Shown here in pieces: positions 19,168 to 28,015 of a DNA stretch of 30,297 nt (position 1 is its first letter; each line of letters opens with the position of its first letter). A program made the position numbers and the translations under genes. Location: positions 1 to 30,297 of the IMG/VR virus record IMGVR_UViG_3300042468_000701. One strand, given 5' to 3'. The DNA is from a virus. The notes under the pieces are model-generated. The model ran no database searches, was not told the DNA's origin, and was given only the letters and a program-made list of their open reading frames with translations.

Positions 19168-20457
19168 GTGCCCGAAGATTCCCTTCCGCTGGTCGATGGC
19201 AGCACCGAGCAACCCGCAAACGCCACCCCTGACACGGCAGCCAACCCGGAGCAGGTACAAGGGGCGAACGACGCGACACCCGCTACGGCGGCTGGGGAGA
19301 CGGCACAGGATGCCGCCACTCCGGACTCGGGCGCGGTCCAGAACGGCAGCAGCAACGGCGATACGCCCAAGGCGGAGCCGCCCCAACTCACCGACGCCGA
19401 AGCCGACAAAGCCGCGTGGTACATGACGGTTGGATCGTGGCCGAGGGGCTACACCCCGTCGAAGAATGTCCGCGCGTGGGTCGAGTGGAAAAAGGGCCGC
19501 AGTGCGGGGGTGCCGGACGGGAAGAAAGGATCGGGTGACGGGGAGCCGTCGAGCGGCGCGACCGCCCCCGTTCCTGCTGTGGAGAAGAAGGTTGAGGACG
19601 CGGCGACGAAACTTCGGGCCGCTTACGCGACGATTGATCCGGCCAAGGCTCAGGAGGTCATGCAGGCCGATTGGTATTTGGAGCACCACGGAGTTTCTCG
19701 CGAGACGCTGCTTGACATGAAGCCCGATGCGAGGGTACAGTTGGCTGTCACGTTGAAGAAGCGTGATGGCAACGTGGCGCGGCTGGCTGGTCAAGCCTCC
19801 CCGCGTCAGAAGCCCCCCGAAAGGCCCGCCGACGCTGCAAAGCAGCCCCCGGCGAACAAGGCCGATCCCACCCCCCAAGTGAATGACGAAGTGATGAGCG
19901 ACGCACCCCAAGAGGTCCGTGATGCTTTGTCCATTCTGGATGACGCCGAGGCGAAAGCCGTGGTTGAGTTCATCAAGAACAAGACGAAGCAGCCCGAGGC
20001 CGAACCCGAGGTTCCTGATTGGAGCCCGGCGGAGCAGCGTCTGATCCAAGGCAACGTACAACTTCTTGAACGAGAGGCGTTGGCGGAGTTCCCTTGGCTT
20101 GGGCAGCAAGGTGCGAAAGACATGGTGACGGCTCGCGTCAAGGCGTTTGCGGAAAGCGTCGGCGTGTGGCCGGAGGTCCTGACGGATCTTGACCGTCTCA
20201 AAGCGATTTACTTCGATCAGGCTTACTTGGTGCAGGCGCGGGATGTCAAGGGGAGCAAGACCGTTGCGGCTCAGGCCGCTGCGGTCACGGCCACCGCCGT
20301 TCGTCCCCCTCAGGGGCGTTCCGCGACGGGTCCGAGGGAGTTGTCACAGTCCGAGATTGACCGCGTTTCCGCAAGGGCCGCGCGTGATTCTCGGGGAAAC
20401 CGGCAAGAAAACTCCCGCCTCTTCCAGAAATACATGGCTGAGGCTCGTGGCTCGTAA
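19168..20457 (+). CDS. Putative scaffolding protein
   Basis: The 429-residue acidic, Ala/Pro/Glu-rich protein sits directly before the major capsid protein, the usual scaffold position. A disordered N-terminus (about 1-85) is followed by helical stretches (EVRDALSILDDAEAKAVVEF; LEREALAEFPWLGQQGAK) and a basic C-terminal helix (RVSARAARDSRGNRQENSRL) that could dock to the capsid shell. The start is GTG 19168 with AGGAG nine bases before. No protease motif is seen. The function is inferred from composition and order. Confidence 0.6.
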   Translation: MPEDSLPLVDGSTEQPANATPDTAANPEQVQGANDATPATAAGETAQDAATPDSGAVQNGSSNGDTPKAEPPQLTDAEADKAAWYMTVGSWPRGYTPSKNVRAWVEWKKGRSAGVPDGKKGSGDGEPSSGATAPVPAVEKKVEDAATKLRAAYATIDPAKAQEVMQADWYLEHHGVSRETLLDMKPDARVQLAVTLKKRDGNVARLAGQASPRQKPPERPADAAKQPPANKADPTPQVNDEVMSDAPQEVRDALSILDDAEAKAVVEFIKNKTKQPEAEPEVPDWSPAEQRLIQGNVQLLEREALAEFPWLGQQGAKDMVTARVKAFAESVGVWPEVLTDLDRLKAIYFDQAYLVQARDVKGSKTVAAQAAAVTATAVRPPQGRSATGPRELSQSEIDRVSARAARDSRGNRQENSRLFQKYMAEARGS

Positions 20458-20480
20458 CGGCTAGGCTGGTGCGAGCCACG
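20446..20480 (+). promoter_or_regulatory. Hairpin at the scaffold/capsid junction
   Basis: CGTGGCTCG (20446-20454) and CGAGCCACG (20472-20480) pair perfectly over nine bases around a 17-base loop that starts with the scaffold stop codon. The ribosome binding site GAAAGG of the capsid gene begins right after the stem. It may set relative capsid and scaffold output through RNA processing or mRNA stability. The pairing is certain; the role is inferred. Confidence 0.6.
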
Positions 20481-20493
20481 GTGAAAGGCACCG

Positions 20494-21600
20494 ATGGCAG
20501 ACGCATCAACCTATGGGCTGTTTCGCACGAATCGTCGCGACGCACGCACCCGCGATTACAAGTACTTCCACAACCTCGTCCAACGCCAGTCCACCCTTGC
20601 GGGTGTGATGATGGGCCGCGAGGAGATGGACACCAAGGTGAAGGGCGATCCCGAGAAGTGGACGCTCTTTTCCCGCACGTCCGGCGTGACCCGCCGTAAG
20701 AACCCGGTCGATCCGCTGAACATTCAGCGTGACGCGAACTCGGTCAAGGCGAGCGTGGGGCTTCGCATTTACACCACGCCGCTCCCGATGGTCGAGTACG
20801 AGCACGACATTCTGGACGGCTCGGACGACAACCGCTGGGCGAGCATGGCGGATCAGGAAGAGGCCGACCAGCTCACCGACTTCATCAACACGGTTGACGA
20901 CGACCTGATGGCCGTCCCGAACGTGCTGATGGAGCAGACCGAGCACAAGTCCGCCCCCTTCCACTCGCTTCCCACGCTTCTCTGTCCCGACGCCAACGGC
21001 CTTCCGAGCGGCTTCACGACCATGATGGGCGTTGCCCCCGGCGACGTTCCCACGGGCAAGTGGGCTCCGGTGGTCCGCACCTACGGCAACGACCCCTTCG
21101 ACTACGACTCGGGCGTGGTGGAGGCCCTTTGCTCCGCGTTCGACCGGATCAAGTTCGACAAGATCGCGCTGCGGGCGATGCAGGGCGACCCCAAGTTCCG
21201 CGAAACGACCGTCAAGGAATGCGGGATCATCACGGGTTACAACGGCAAGAGCCTGATTCGCCGGTACAACGCCCGCAACAACGACCAGCACGGTCTGGAG
21301 TTGGCGAAGGACGGCAGCACGATTCGCGGCATCCCGCTGATCTGCATCTCGGAACTGGACAACAAGAACCTCGACTACCGGACGACCTACACGGACGCCT
21401 ACCCGACCGACGAGCCGGTGTTCTTCCTGCCGAACTTCAAGGACATCCACCTGATCGCGCACGAGAAGCACTTCATGCGTCACGTTATGAAGGACATGGC
21501 CGCGCGTCAGTACGACGTGGAAGTGGACATTCTGGAGAACTGGATCGGCGTCCGGGCGCGTCGTCGCGACACGTCCGCCGTGGTCTGCCCCGCCGCCTGA
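20494..21600 (+). CDS. Major capsid protein
   Basis: The 368-residue protein in the capsid position is probably the shell subunit, with an HK97-like fold expected. It has the usual mix of an aromatic, Arg-rich N-arm (MADASTYGLFRTNRRDARTRD), central alpha/beta domains and a long C-terminal beta region (RGIPLICISELDNKNLD; VFFLPNFKDIHLIAHEK; VEVDILENWIGVRARR). The ending RARRRDTSAVVC is typical of capsid C-termini. GAAAGG supports the ATG. Its length is in the normal range for podovirus capsid proteins. The assignment rests on order and texture. Confidence 0.7.
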   Translation: MADASTYGLFRTNRRDARTRDYKYFHNLVQRQSTLAGVMMGREEMDTKVKGDPEKWTLFSRTSGVTRRKNPVDPLNIQRDANSVKASVGLRIYTTPLPMVEYEHDILDGSDDNRWASMADQEEADQLTDFINTVDDDLMAVPNVLMEQTEHKSAPFHSLPTLLCPDANGLPSGFTTMMGVAPGDVPTGKWAPVVRTYGNDPFDYDSGVVEALCSAFDRIKFDKIALRAMQGDPKFRETTVKECGIITGYNGKSLIRRYNARNNDQHGLELAKDGSTIRGIPLICISELDNKNLDYRTTYTDAYPTDEPVFFLPNFKDIHLIAHEKHFMRHVMKDMAARQYDVEVDILENWIGVRARRRDTSAVVCPAA

Positions 21601-21607
21601 TTTGAAC

Positions 21608-21619
21608 GCGGGCAACCGC
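21608..21619 (+). promoter_or_regulatory. Small GNRA-loop hairpin at the capsid/decoration junction
   Basis: GCGG-GCAA-CCGC is a 4-bp stem closed by a GNRA-type tetraloop between the capsid stop and the GAAAGGAC site of the next gene. It is short but fits the pattern of a stem-loop at every capsid-module junction. Confidence 0.35.
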
Positions 21620-21634
21620 TGAAAGGACAAACAC

Positions 21635-22174
21635 ATGAGCACCAGTCAAGATTTTCCGGTCAATTCGTTCGGGTCCACGGTGGACGCCGAATACGCCTAC
21701 CTCTACAACCGTTCGGGCGGAGCGTTGGTTCTCGGCGACGTGGTTGTGATGAACGACCTCGGCACGAACACCACCTACGACGACACCGACGGCAGCGCCA
21801 CGGACGTTGATAAGAACGTGATCGCGATTGCGGCCACGGAAATCAACAACCGCGTTCGCGTTGCTGCGGAGAACATCGCCAACGGCGCGAAGGGCAAGTT
21901 CTGGGTTCGCGGTCGCGTGCCCGTCAAAGTCGCGTCCCTCGCGGCTTCGGCGGTCATGGGTGCGAAGTTGACGGTTTCGAGCGCGGCCGCCGACGGCAGC
22001 ACGGTCGTTGCCAAGCAGCTTCACGCCCGCCTTGCGAACTCCGGCACCGGCCCGCTGAACGCCCTGACGGCGGCTCAGCAGACCTACGGCAGCACGAAGG
22101 TTGGCACGACCAACACCGCCGCTGTTGTCCTCTGTGACTTTGAGGGCGACGGCGAAGGTTTCGTCGGCGTCTAA
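21635..22174 (+). CDS. Capsid decoration (cement) protein candidate
   Basis: A 179-residue beta-rich protein following the capsid gene. AYLYNRSGGALVLGDVVVMN resembles the start of DUF2190-type capsid decoration proteins, and repeated V/A/G/T strands (NGAKGKFWVRGRVPVKVAS; GAKLTVSSAAADGS) suit a small beta-barrel. Such proteins coat and stabilise the expanded shell. GAAAGGACAAAC precedes the start. Assignment by analogy with gene order and sequence style. Confidence 0.5.
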   Translation: MSTSQDFPVNSFGSTVDAEYAYLYNRSGGALVLGDVVVMNDLGTNTTYDDTDGSATDVDKNVIAIAATEINNRVRVAAENIANGAKGKFWVRGRVPVKVASLAASAVMGAKLTVSSAAADGSTVVAKQLHARLANSGTGPLNALTAAQQTYGSTKVGTTNTAAVVLCDFEGDGEGFVGV

Positions 22175-22194
22175 GCACAACTAGGCCCAATGCC

Positions 22195-22224
22195 CCTGTT
22201 CCGCATCGGAAGGTGCGGGACGGG
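22195..22224 (+). promoter_or_regulatory. 11-bp hairpin at the decoration/adaptor junction
   Basis: CCTGTTCCGCA (22195-22205) pairs over all 11 positions, with two G-T wobbles, to TGCGGGACGGG (22214-22224) around an 8-base loop. TTTAG and the ATG of the adaptor gene follow at once. It matches the stem-loop at 23960-23989 in stem length, loop length and position relative to the start codon. Confidence 0.55.
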
Positions 22225-22229
22225 TTTAG

Positions 22230-22934
22230 ATGAACGCAGCCGAAATCATCGCGTGGGTCCAGAAACGTGTCCCGGCCAATCCGCCGAGCGGGTTTGACTG
22301 GTACACGCTGCTCAACCTCGCGGGCATCGACTTCCACAACGCCTATTCGTGGTCATTTGCGGAGGACACCACGACGACGATTGAGGGCGTGCCGGGGCTG
22401 TCGTCGCTGGCGTTGCCCGAGGACTTTGTGGCGGTGCGGTCGGTTCAGACGGTTGACCTTGGCCGCAATTCGGTTCGGATCGTCACGGTGGATCAGTGGA
22501 ACGAACTGGCGTCGGTTGACCTGATCGGGACGAGCTATCGGTTCGCGGTGTGCTTTGACACGGGCGAGAACCAGCAGACGGCCAACGTGTTTGCTCCCCC
22601 GGTGTGCAAGGTCTGGCCGACGCCGACCATCGCGGGCGAGCCGACGTTGCGGGTGACGTATGAGCGGGGCTGGCGGCACATCCCCACGGGTGCGAGCGGC
22701 GCGGTTCCGAACATCCGGCGGCACTGCGTCTCGGTGTTCTTGGACTTCGTGGAGCAGACGGCTTGGCGGTACTTCTTTGACACGGACGCCCCGCACGGAG
22801 CAACGAAGGCGGCACGACTGGCCCAATTGATTACGAAGGACGAGAGCGGCACGGTTTCGGTGCCGGTGCGTGGCGGGCTTCCGCTGTCACGGATGGACGA
22901 GTACGAGATTTCTGGTGACTTTGAGACAACCTAG
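22230..22934 (+). CDS. Head-to-tail adaptor protein candidate
   Basis: A 234-residue protein with the texture of podovirus adaptors (P22 gp4 or T7 gp11 class): a helical start with DWYTLLNLAGIDFHNAYSWSF, then LPEDFVAVRSVQTVD and a long beta region, with a final helical part (VSVFLDFVEQTAWRYFFD). Adaptors bind the portal and lock DNA in the filled head. LPxDF near residue 62 is a pattern seen in many such proteins. The ribosome binding site is weak; the ATG follows directly after a stem-loop. Confidence 0.5.
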   Translation: MNAAEIIAWVQKRVPANPPSGFDWYTLLNLAGIDFHNAYSWSFAEDTTTTIEGVPGLSSLALPEDFVAVRSVQTVDLGRNSVRIVTVDQWNELASVDLIGTSYRFAVCFDTGENQQTANVFAPPVCKVWPTPTIAGEPTLRVTYERGWRHIPTGASGAVPNIRRHCVSVFLDFVEQTAWRYFFDTDAPHGATKAARLAQLITKDESGTVSVPVRGGLPLSRMDEYEISGDFETT

Positions 22935-23029
22935 CCCCGACGGGGCATTATCGCCCCGCTTTCGTGTGAGTAGCACGCAGGCGGGTTTCCGAGGGGTGTT
23001 CCCCTTACCGCGACTCGGGCGGATTCCCG
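22934..23029 (+). other. Cluster of hairpins between adaptor and beta-helix genes
   Basis: This 95-base gap starts with three GC arms that can pair in two ways: GCCCC/GGGGC (22934-22938 with 22942-22946) or CGGGGC/GCCCCG (22941-22946 with 22953-22958), the second followed by CTTTCGT. AGGGG/CCCCT (22992-22996 with 23001-23005) and CGGG/CCCG (23016-23029) follow. The first could act as a switchable or partial terminator. Confidence 0.5.
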
Positions 23030-23045
23030 GGGTGGAGTGTCAGAC

Positions 23046-23945
23046 ATGAGTTATGGACAAAGCGTGCGGGCGGTTCAGGATGCGTTGGCGGCGGCGGGTG
23101 TGGCTTTGACGACCGGCACGGTGCGGTACGTCCGCTCCACCGTCGGCATCAATGCGGTCAGTTCCGGCAGCAAGCCGAGCGACCCGTATGCGTCGATTGA
23201 CTACGCGATCGGCCAGTGTGACGCGAGCAAGGGCGACGTGATCGTGGTTCTCCCCGGTCACACGGAAGCGATCACGGCGGCGGGCGGCATTACCTGTGAC
23301 GTGGCGGGCATCACGATCGTGGGCATCGGCACCGGGCGTAATCGCCCGACGATCACGTGGAGCACGGCGACGGCGGCGACGCTGCTTGTGACGGCCAGCA
23401 ACGTCACGATCAAGAACATCTACATGGACATGACCGGCATTGACGCGGTGGCGTCCGGCATCAGCGTGACGACCGGAACCGACTTTGCGCTGGATGGGTG
23501 CGAAATCGAGTTCGCCGACTCCGGCGGGCAGGCAACTTTGGCGATGTTGACCGAAGCGACGGCGGATCGTCTCCGCATCACCAACTGCAAGTTCTTTGGT
23601 TCGGCGGATGCGGGCACGGCTGCGGCTATCCGAATTGTCGGCGGCAACGATCACGTCATTACCGACAACGTGATCTTCGGCAACTTCACAACCACGCTGG
23701 GCGGCATCGACAACGCCACCACGGCGGGCCTGCGGTGGAACATCAGTCGCAACCTTATTGCGAACAACACCGCCAGCAGCACCATTGCCGTCGTGTTGCA
23801 ATCTGGAACGACCGGACACGTCACGAACAACCGATTCGCAATCCGCTCTGGCACTGCTCCTGTGACCGCAGCCGGTGCGTTCATGGGCGGCAACGTCTAC
23901 GTGGCGGCTGCTGGTGTCACGGCTGGTACCGCTGCGACCTTCTGA
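23046..23945 (+). CDS. Right-handed beta-helix virion protein
   Basis: A 299-residue protein with repeated short strands and turns typical of a pectin-lyase-like right-handed beta-helix: DVIVVLPGHTEAIT, GITIVGIGTGRNRPTI, NVTIKNIYMDMTG, LDGCEIEFAD, RLRITNCKFFG, HVITDNVIFGN. Such folds form phage tailspikes and some capsid-associated proteins. The ATG at 23046 is preferred over a GTG at 23037, since GGTGGAG lies at the right distance. Its place between the adaptor and nozzle genes suggests a virion protein that binds or cleaves a surface glycan. Function is inferred. Confidence 0.6.
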   Translation: MSYGQSVRAVQDALAAAGVALTTGTVRYVRSTVGINAVSSGSKPSDPYASIDYAIGQCDASKGDVIVVLPGHTEAITAAGGITCDVAGITIVGIGTGRNRPTITWSTATAATLLVTASNVTIKNIYMDMTGIDAVASGISVTTGTDFALDGCEIEFADSGGQATLAMLTEATADRLRITNCKFFGSADAGTAAAIRIVGGNDHVITDNVIFGNFTTTLGGIDNATTAGLRWNISRNLIANNTASSTIAVVLQSGTTGHVTNNRFAIRSGTAPVTAAGAFMGGNVYVAAAGVTAGTAATF

Positions 23946-23959
23946 TCCTCCTCCTGTTC

Positions 23960-23993
23960 CCTTCCCGGCGTTTCACGGCGTCGGGGAGGTTTT
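23960..23993 (+). terminator. Intrinsic terminator overlapping the next ribosome binding site
   Basis: CCTTCCCGGCG (23960-23970) pairs over 11 positions, with two wobbles, to CGTCGGGGAGG (23979-23989) around eight bases, followed by TTTT. It lies 15 bases after the stop of the beta-helix gene. The 3' arm GGGGAGG also looks like the ribosome binding site of the next gene. The hairpin may reduce read-through or gate translation. Confidence 0.6.
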
Positions 23994-25497
23994 GCAAAAG
24001 TTCCGGGACATCCTCGCGATCGGGAAGGGTGTAGACGAAAGCCTCCCGCCGCACCTTGCGCGGGCGGGCTCGTTCGCAGACTGCAAGAACGTCCGCCTGC
24101 TCCCCCCGCACACGCGCCGTCGTGGCGCTGGCAAACGGGCCGGGCTGGTGCTCGCGTTCCTGAACGCGGTCGGTCAGGCGACGGCCGGGCCGCGTGGCAT
24201 CCCGGTGACGGGTGCGATCCGGTGTACCCGCGCGGCGAACCAGACGGTGAATCTGGACGGCAACTACATCAACGTGGACGACGACTTCCGCTCCTACTCG
24301 GTGCCGAACGTCTTTGGCGGGACGTTCCAGACGGGGACGGACTTCCGGGGCAAGTACGTCGTGTTCTCGCACCGGATCACGGACGGGACGCCGGGCGGCA
24401 CGGATGCGTATGCGGAAAAGAACCCCTCCACGGGCGTCTACCCGAACGCGCCGTATGTGCCGGCGAACTCCACCGACGTTCGCTCGCTGGGGCGTGAGCT
24501 TCGGATCACGTCGCTCCCCAACTCGGCCACGCACAACTACGGGCTGGCCGTCAACTACGCCACGACGAACCGGATCAAGGCCACGATCAAGATTCTGGGC
24601 GACATCTTCGGCAACACCGGGGCGGACTTCCCGGCGGTCGGGACGGGCCAGTGTACGAATCTGGGCCTGTTCGTTCGCGGGTCCGAGACGCTGGGCAACT
24701 TCATTTGCGGGTACATCAAGGCGGTCGCGGTCGATCAGGTTCAACTCGTCATCGAGACGCACGAAAACGGGCTTCTCACGACGTACACAAGCAGCACGAC
24801 GCACAACCTGTCTCGCGGTCCGGGTCCGAGCATCCTGTCTCTGGAACTGGTGGCGACGGCAAGCTCGGTTTCGCTCCGGTTCCTGTGGGGCGATCAGGAG
24901 ATTGACGAGACGTACAACCTGTCGGACGCATCGCCGGGCACGGTGCTTGCGAGCGAGAACCGTGCGGGCCTGATTTATCGGCACGCGGGAACGAACACGT
25001 ATCGGTCGGTGACGCGGCTGGAATACACCACGCTTGTCCCGCTTGAGAAGGTGGTCAAGTACGGCATCCGGGCGACGGACGCGGATCCCACGCAGGGGCG
25101 TTGGCAGATCCCCAAGGGTTGGGACTCGGTGTATATCACCGATGCGACGATTCAGGGGCACGACGGGGCGACGGCGTACATCGAGAACGGAGCCACGCCC
25201 ACGGTGAACTACCCGATGATCGACCGCGTGGGCATCTCGCCCGCGTCGGGTGCTCCGGCCGAGGCACAGATTTATGGCGGGCAGACGAACGGGACGACGG
25301 GCGAGGGCGGCGTGAACAATGGCGGGGCACTGGTCAACCGGACCCGCATCATGTTCCCGACGGCTTACGACGACACGACGGTATCGGCGATGACGAAGAC
25401 GGCGGATGTGGAATTGGAGTGGAACGACACGGACGGCACGATTGACAACGCGATCGGGGCGGCGTTTCGGATCGACGGCATTTCGGGGACGTACTGA
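23992..25497 (+). CDS. Tail nozzle-like structural protein, N-terminal part
   Basis: A 501-residue protein of the late module. Its start (GKGVDESLPPHLARAGSFAD, then CKNVRLLPPHTRRRGAGKRA) resembles the KNVR/GVD signature near the N-terminus of podovirus nozzle or stabilisation proteins (T7 gp12, P22 gp10 class). The rest is beta-rich with many aromatic strands. The start is uncertain: TTG 23992 follows GGGGAGG by only two bases, and in-frame GTG 23875 lies inside the preceding gene. It ends one base before the next gene begins. A role in the short tail is inferred. Confidence 0.45.
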   Translation: MQKFRDILAIGKGVDESLPPHLARAGSFADCKNVRLLPPHTRRRGAGKRAGLVLAFLNAVGQATAGPRGIPVTGAIRCTRAANQTVNLDGNYINVDDDFRSYSVPNVFGGTFQTGTDFRGKYVVFSHRITDGTPGGTDAYAEKNPSTGVYPNAPYVPANSTDVRSLGRELRITSLPNSATHNYGLAVNYATTNRIKATIKILGDIFGNTGADFPAVGTGQCTNLGLFVRGSETLGNFICGYIKAVAVDQVQLVIETHENGLLTTYTSSTTHNLSRGPGPSILSLELVATASSVSLRFLWGDQEIDETYNLSDASPGTVLASENRAGLIYRHAGTNTYRSVTRLEYTTLVPLEKVVKYGIRATDADPTQGRWQIPKGWDSVYITDATIQGHDGATAYIENGATPTVNYPMIDRVGISPASGAPAEAQIYGGQTNGTTGEGGVNNGGALVNRTRIMFPTAYDDTTVSAMTKTADVELEWNDTDGTIDNAIGAAFRIDGISGTY

Positions 25498-27465
25498 GTG
25501 GCTTATTCGTCTTCATCTTCGGGCGGCGCTGGCGCGGGAAACCCGGCAAGTTTCACCATGCTGGAAGTGCAGGTCCAGACGACCCGCGACTCGGTAACGC
25601 GGTTGTTCAACCAGTCCGACTACATCCGAATCAGCCTCATTCAGAACGTCGCGGGCGTGCGGACGGTTCTGGATACGAAGGTTTTCAACTCCACGAACTG
25701 GCCCGGCCCGTTCTCGACTCAGCAGAAGCCGCTTGTGCGGGACAACTACGACGGAACCGATCCGGCAACGGACTACATCACGGTTGAAACGAACGGGATC
25801 GAGGTGTGCCGCCTGTCACCGACCAACAGCAACATCGCCAACACGTCCGGGCTGGACTACAGCGGGGCGTTCACGGGCCGGGTGGGGCTGGTGTTTAACG
25901 GCAACAGCGACGGGACCGGGAAGCCGTGTCGGGCGCTGGGTGGTCGGCTGGTCGATCCCCCCGCTCAGGGCGCTCAGGCCCCGGGCGTTGGTCGTCCCGA
26001 CTTCGTGGCGTTCGGCGAGAATGCCGTCTGGTCGGGCGTGATGGGCGAGGATCAGTTGCTTCAGCCGTTCACGCAGGCTAATCACGACGTGACAAATCTG
26101 GAAACCGGGCAGGTTGGATTGTTCGGCCGGTACGTTTCGGCCATGACCAAGATCATCACGTTCGACGACGAATCAGGTAACGCCGTCACGCGGAATCGGA
26201 TCTTGGCGACGGACGGGCGCGAGGCCGACGGGCACTGCCATGTGACGATCGACCCCATCGAGCGGAAGGTGGCGGAGTGGAACATTGAGGGTGGCGGCGC
26301 GGTGCCGGACCTGCTCGGGTTTGAACTGTGCTGCAATCACGGGCCGGGCGTGCTGATTGCGGCCATGCCGGGCAACAAGAGCATGTACGCCCTGTCGGCC
26401 AAGGTGGACAAGGCGGGGCCGGTGTATTACTGGCAGAACTTCAACCCGTCGGACGCGGGCATTACCACAACGACCGACCGGGCGGTGATCGGATCGGCCA
26501 GCGGGCAGGGGCTCCCGGCCGACGACATCATCGCCCTTGTCCCGGTTCCCAACGAGGACGCTCGGTACGAAACGCTGTTTATGTGCTCCCGGTCGATCTG
26601 GTCGCTGAAAGGCGATCCCCGGGTGGACGGCGGGCTCACGAACGTGTCCAGTTCTACCGGCATCTTCGGCCCGCAATCGTGGTGCTTTGACAACAAGGGC
26701 AATCTGTGGTGGATCGGCAACGGCGGGCTCCACGCGATGCCCAAGGGGACGCGGACGTACACGAAGACGGACGGGCGACGGCTCCCGGCCTACTTCGAAC
26801 TTGCCGACGTGTTCCGCCGCCAAGTCCTTCTCCGCTACCGCGCGAGCGACAACACGATTCTCTGTTACCTCACGCCCCGCGTGGGCGGTCCCGACGAGGG
26901 GCAACCGGCGCTGGTGGCGGTCTACGACATCGAGGCGCAGGAGTTCACCAAGGACGAATACGACGGCGATGTCGGCCCGACGGCGGCCGTGGAACTGACC
27001 GGCCAGAAGCCCGAGGACCGCGACGTAGCCCTGTGCGGGCTGGACGGGTTCGTCTACCGCTACTCGGATTCGGCGTACTCGGACAACGGGGAACCGATCG
27101 ACGTGGTGATGGATTTCGTGTCGTCCGAGGAAATGGGCGGCGAGGTGACGAGCCTGATGGACCTGATCGACGTGGAAGCGGCGACGGGCACGGGGGCGGT
27201 TGACCTGTCCATCTACACGGCCAACAGCCCGGTTGAGGCGAGGGACTTCAACATCGGCCAGTACGTCGGCGGGGTTCTCACGAACGAGGACACGCCGTAT
27301 ATCGAGAGCGTGCTGTTCCAGAACAAGTCCGGCGGGCGCGAGCGGGTTGCGGATCGGGCTGCGGGTGTCGCGTATCGGTTTGTGTTGCGTCAGCGTTCGG
27401 CGAGCGAGACGGTGGTGATTGAACGGCTTCGGGCGAGGTTCGCCCCGGTCGGGGAGGCTCGATAA
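25498..27465 (+). CDS. Tail nozzle-like beta-propeller protein
   Basis: A 655-residue beta-rich virion protein. A flexible Ser/Gly N-terminus is followed by repeated blades with patterns such as DFVAFGENAVWSG, TLFMCSRSIWSLKG, KGNLWWIGNGGLHAMPKG and RDVALCGLDGFVYRYSD. These suggest a propeller, as in the T7 gp12 nozzle. It starts with GTG immediately after the stop of the preceding gene and may be the second half of a split nozzle. The function is inferred. Confidence 0.45.
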   Translation: MAYSSSSSGGAGAGNPASFTMLEVQVQTTRDSVTRLFNQSDYIRISLIQNVAGVRTVLDTKVFNSTNWPGPFSTQQKPLVRDNYDGTDPATDYITVETNGIEVCRLSPTNSNIANTSGLDYSGAFTGRVGLVFNGNSDGTGKPCRALGGRLVDPPAQGAQAPGVGRPDFVAFGENAVWSGVMGEDQLLQPFTQANHDVTNLETGQVGLFGRYVSAMTKIITFDDESGNAVTRNRILATDGREADGHCHVTIDPIERKVAEWNIEGGGAVPDLLGFELCCNHGPGVLIAAMPGNKSMYALSAKVDKAGPVYYWQNFNPSDAGITTTTDRAVIGSASGQGLPADDIIALVPVPNEDARYETLFMCSRSIWSLKGDPRVDGGLTNVSSSTGIFGPQSWCFDNKGNLWWIGNGGLHAMPKGTRTYTKTDGRRLPAYFELADVFRRQVLLRYRASDNTILCYLTPRVGGPDEGQPALVAVYDIEAQEFTKDEYDGDVGPTAAVELTGQKPEDRDVALCGLDGFVYRYSDSAYSDNGEPIDVVMDFVSSEEMGGEVTSLMDLIDVEAATGTGAVDLSIYTANSPVEARDFNIGQYVGGVLTNEDTPYIESVLFQNKSGGRERVADRAAGVAYRFVLRQRSASETVVIERLRARFAPVGEAR

Positions 27466-28013
27466 TGGCGATTGATCCGATGTACGGGATTGCGGCCGGT
27501 GCTGGTCTGGAGGGGCTGGGCGGCCTGATTGCCAGCGGTCAGGCCAAGCGGGCCAAGCGGGCCGCGAAGCAGCGTCGCACCGGGGCGCTCGGCAACGTGG
27601 ACCTTGCGGGGTCTACGGCCCGGCAGGACGTGGCCGAGACGTTCGGCGACCAGCAGTCCGGGCTCCGCAACAGCCTTGGCGCTCGCGGGCTCACGGGCTC
27701 CACGGCGTTCGACGCGGCCCTGAACTCGAATCTGGGCAACCGCCAGCGGGCAATGAGCCGGGTCAATGAGGGCGTCGCCCGTGAGAAGAACGCCATCCTT
27801 GGTCAGTTTGACGATCAGGTGAGCGGGAACAACTGGCTTACCGGTCTGGGCGGTCTGGTCGGCAAGGCCGGAACGACAATGGCGATGCTGGACGGGATCG
27901 GTGACAACGATCGGGTAACGAAGGCGCAGTTGAACGGTGGCGAGGCGAAGGCCAAGCTGACCGGCGGCGGCTTTAGCTGGGACGAACTCATGCGGATGCT
28001 TGGGCGAGGATAA
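27465..28013 (+). CDS. Internal virion/ejection protein candidate A
   Basis: A 182-residue protein beginning with an amphipathic Gly/Ala-rich segment (MYGIAAGAGLEGLGGLIASG), a very basic stretch (QAKRAKRAAKQRRTG) and Gln/Asn-rich helical repeats. This is the style of small ejection proteins (T7 gp14, P22 gp7) that pass into the cell and form a channel. It starts in the stop of the nozzle-like gene (TAATG). The position after the tail genes supports the idea; no family is identified. Confidence 0.45.
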   Translation: MAIDPMYGIAAGAGLEGLGGLIASGQAKRAKRAAKQRRTGALGNVDLAGSTARQDVAETFGDQQSGLRNSLGARGLTGSTAFDAALNSNLGNRQRAMSRVNEGVAREKNAILGQFDDQVSGNNWLTGLGGLVGKAGTTMAMLDGIGDNDRVTKAQLNGGEAKAKLTGGGFSWDELMRMLGRG

Positions 28014-28015
28014 AC

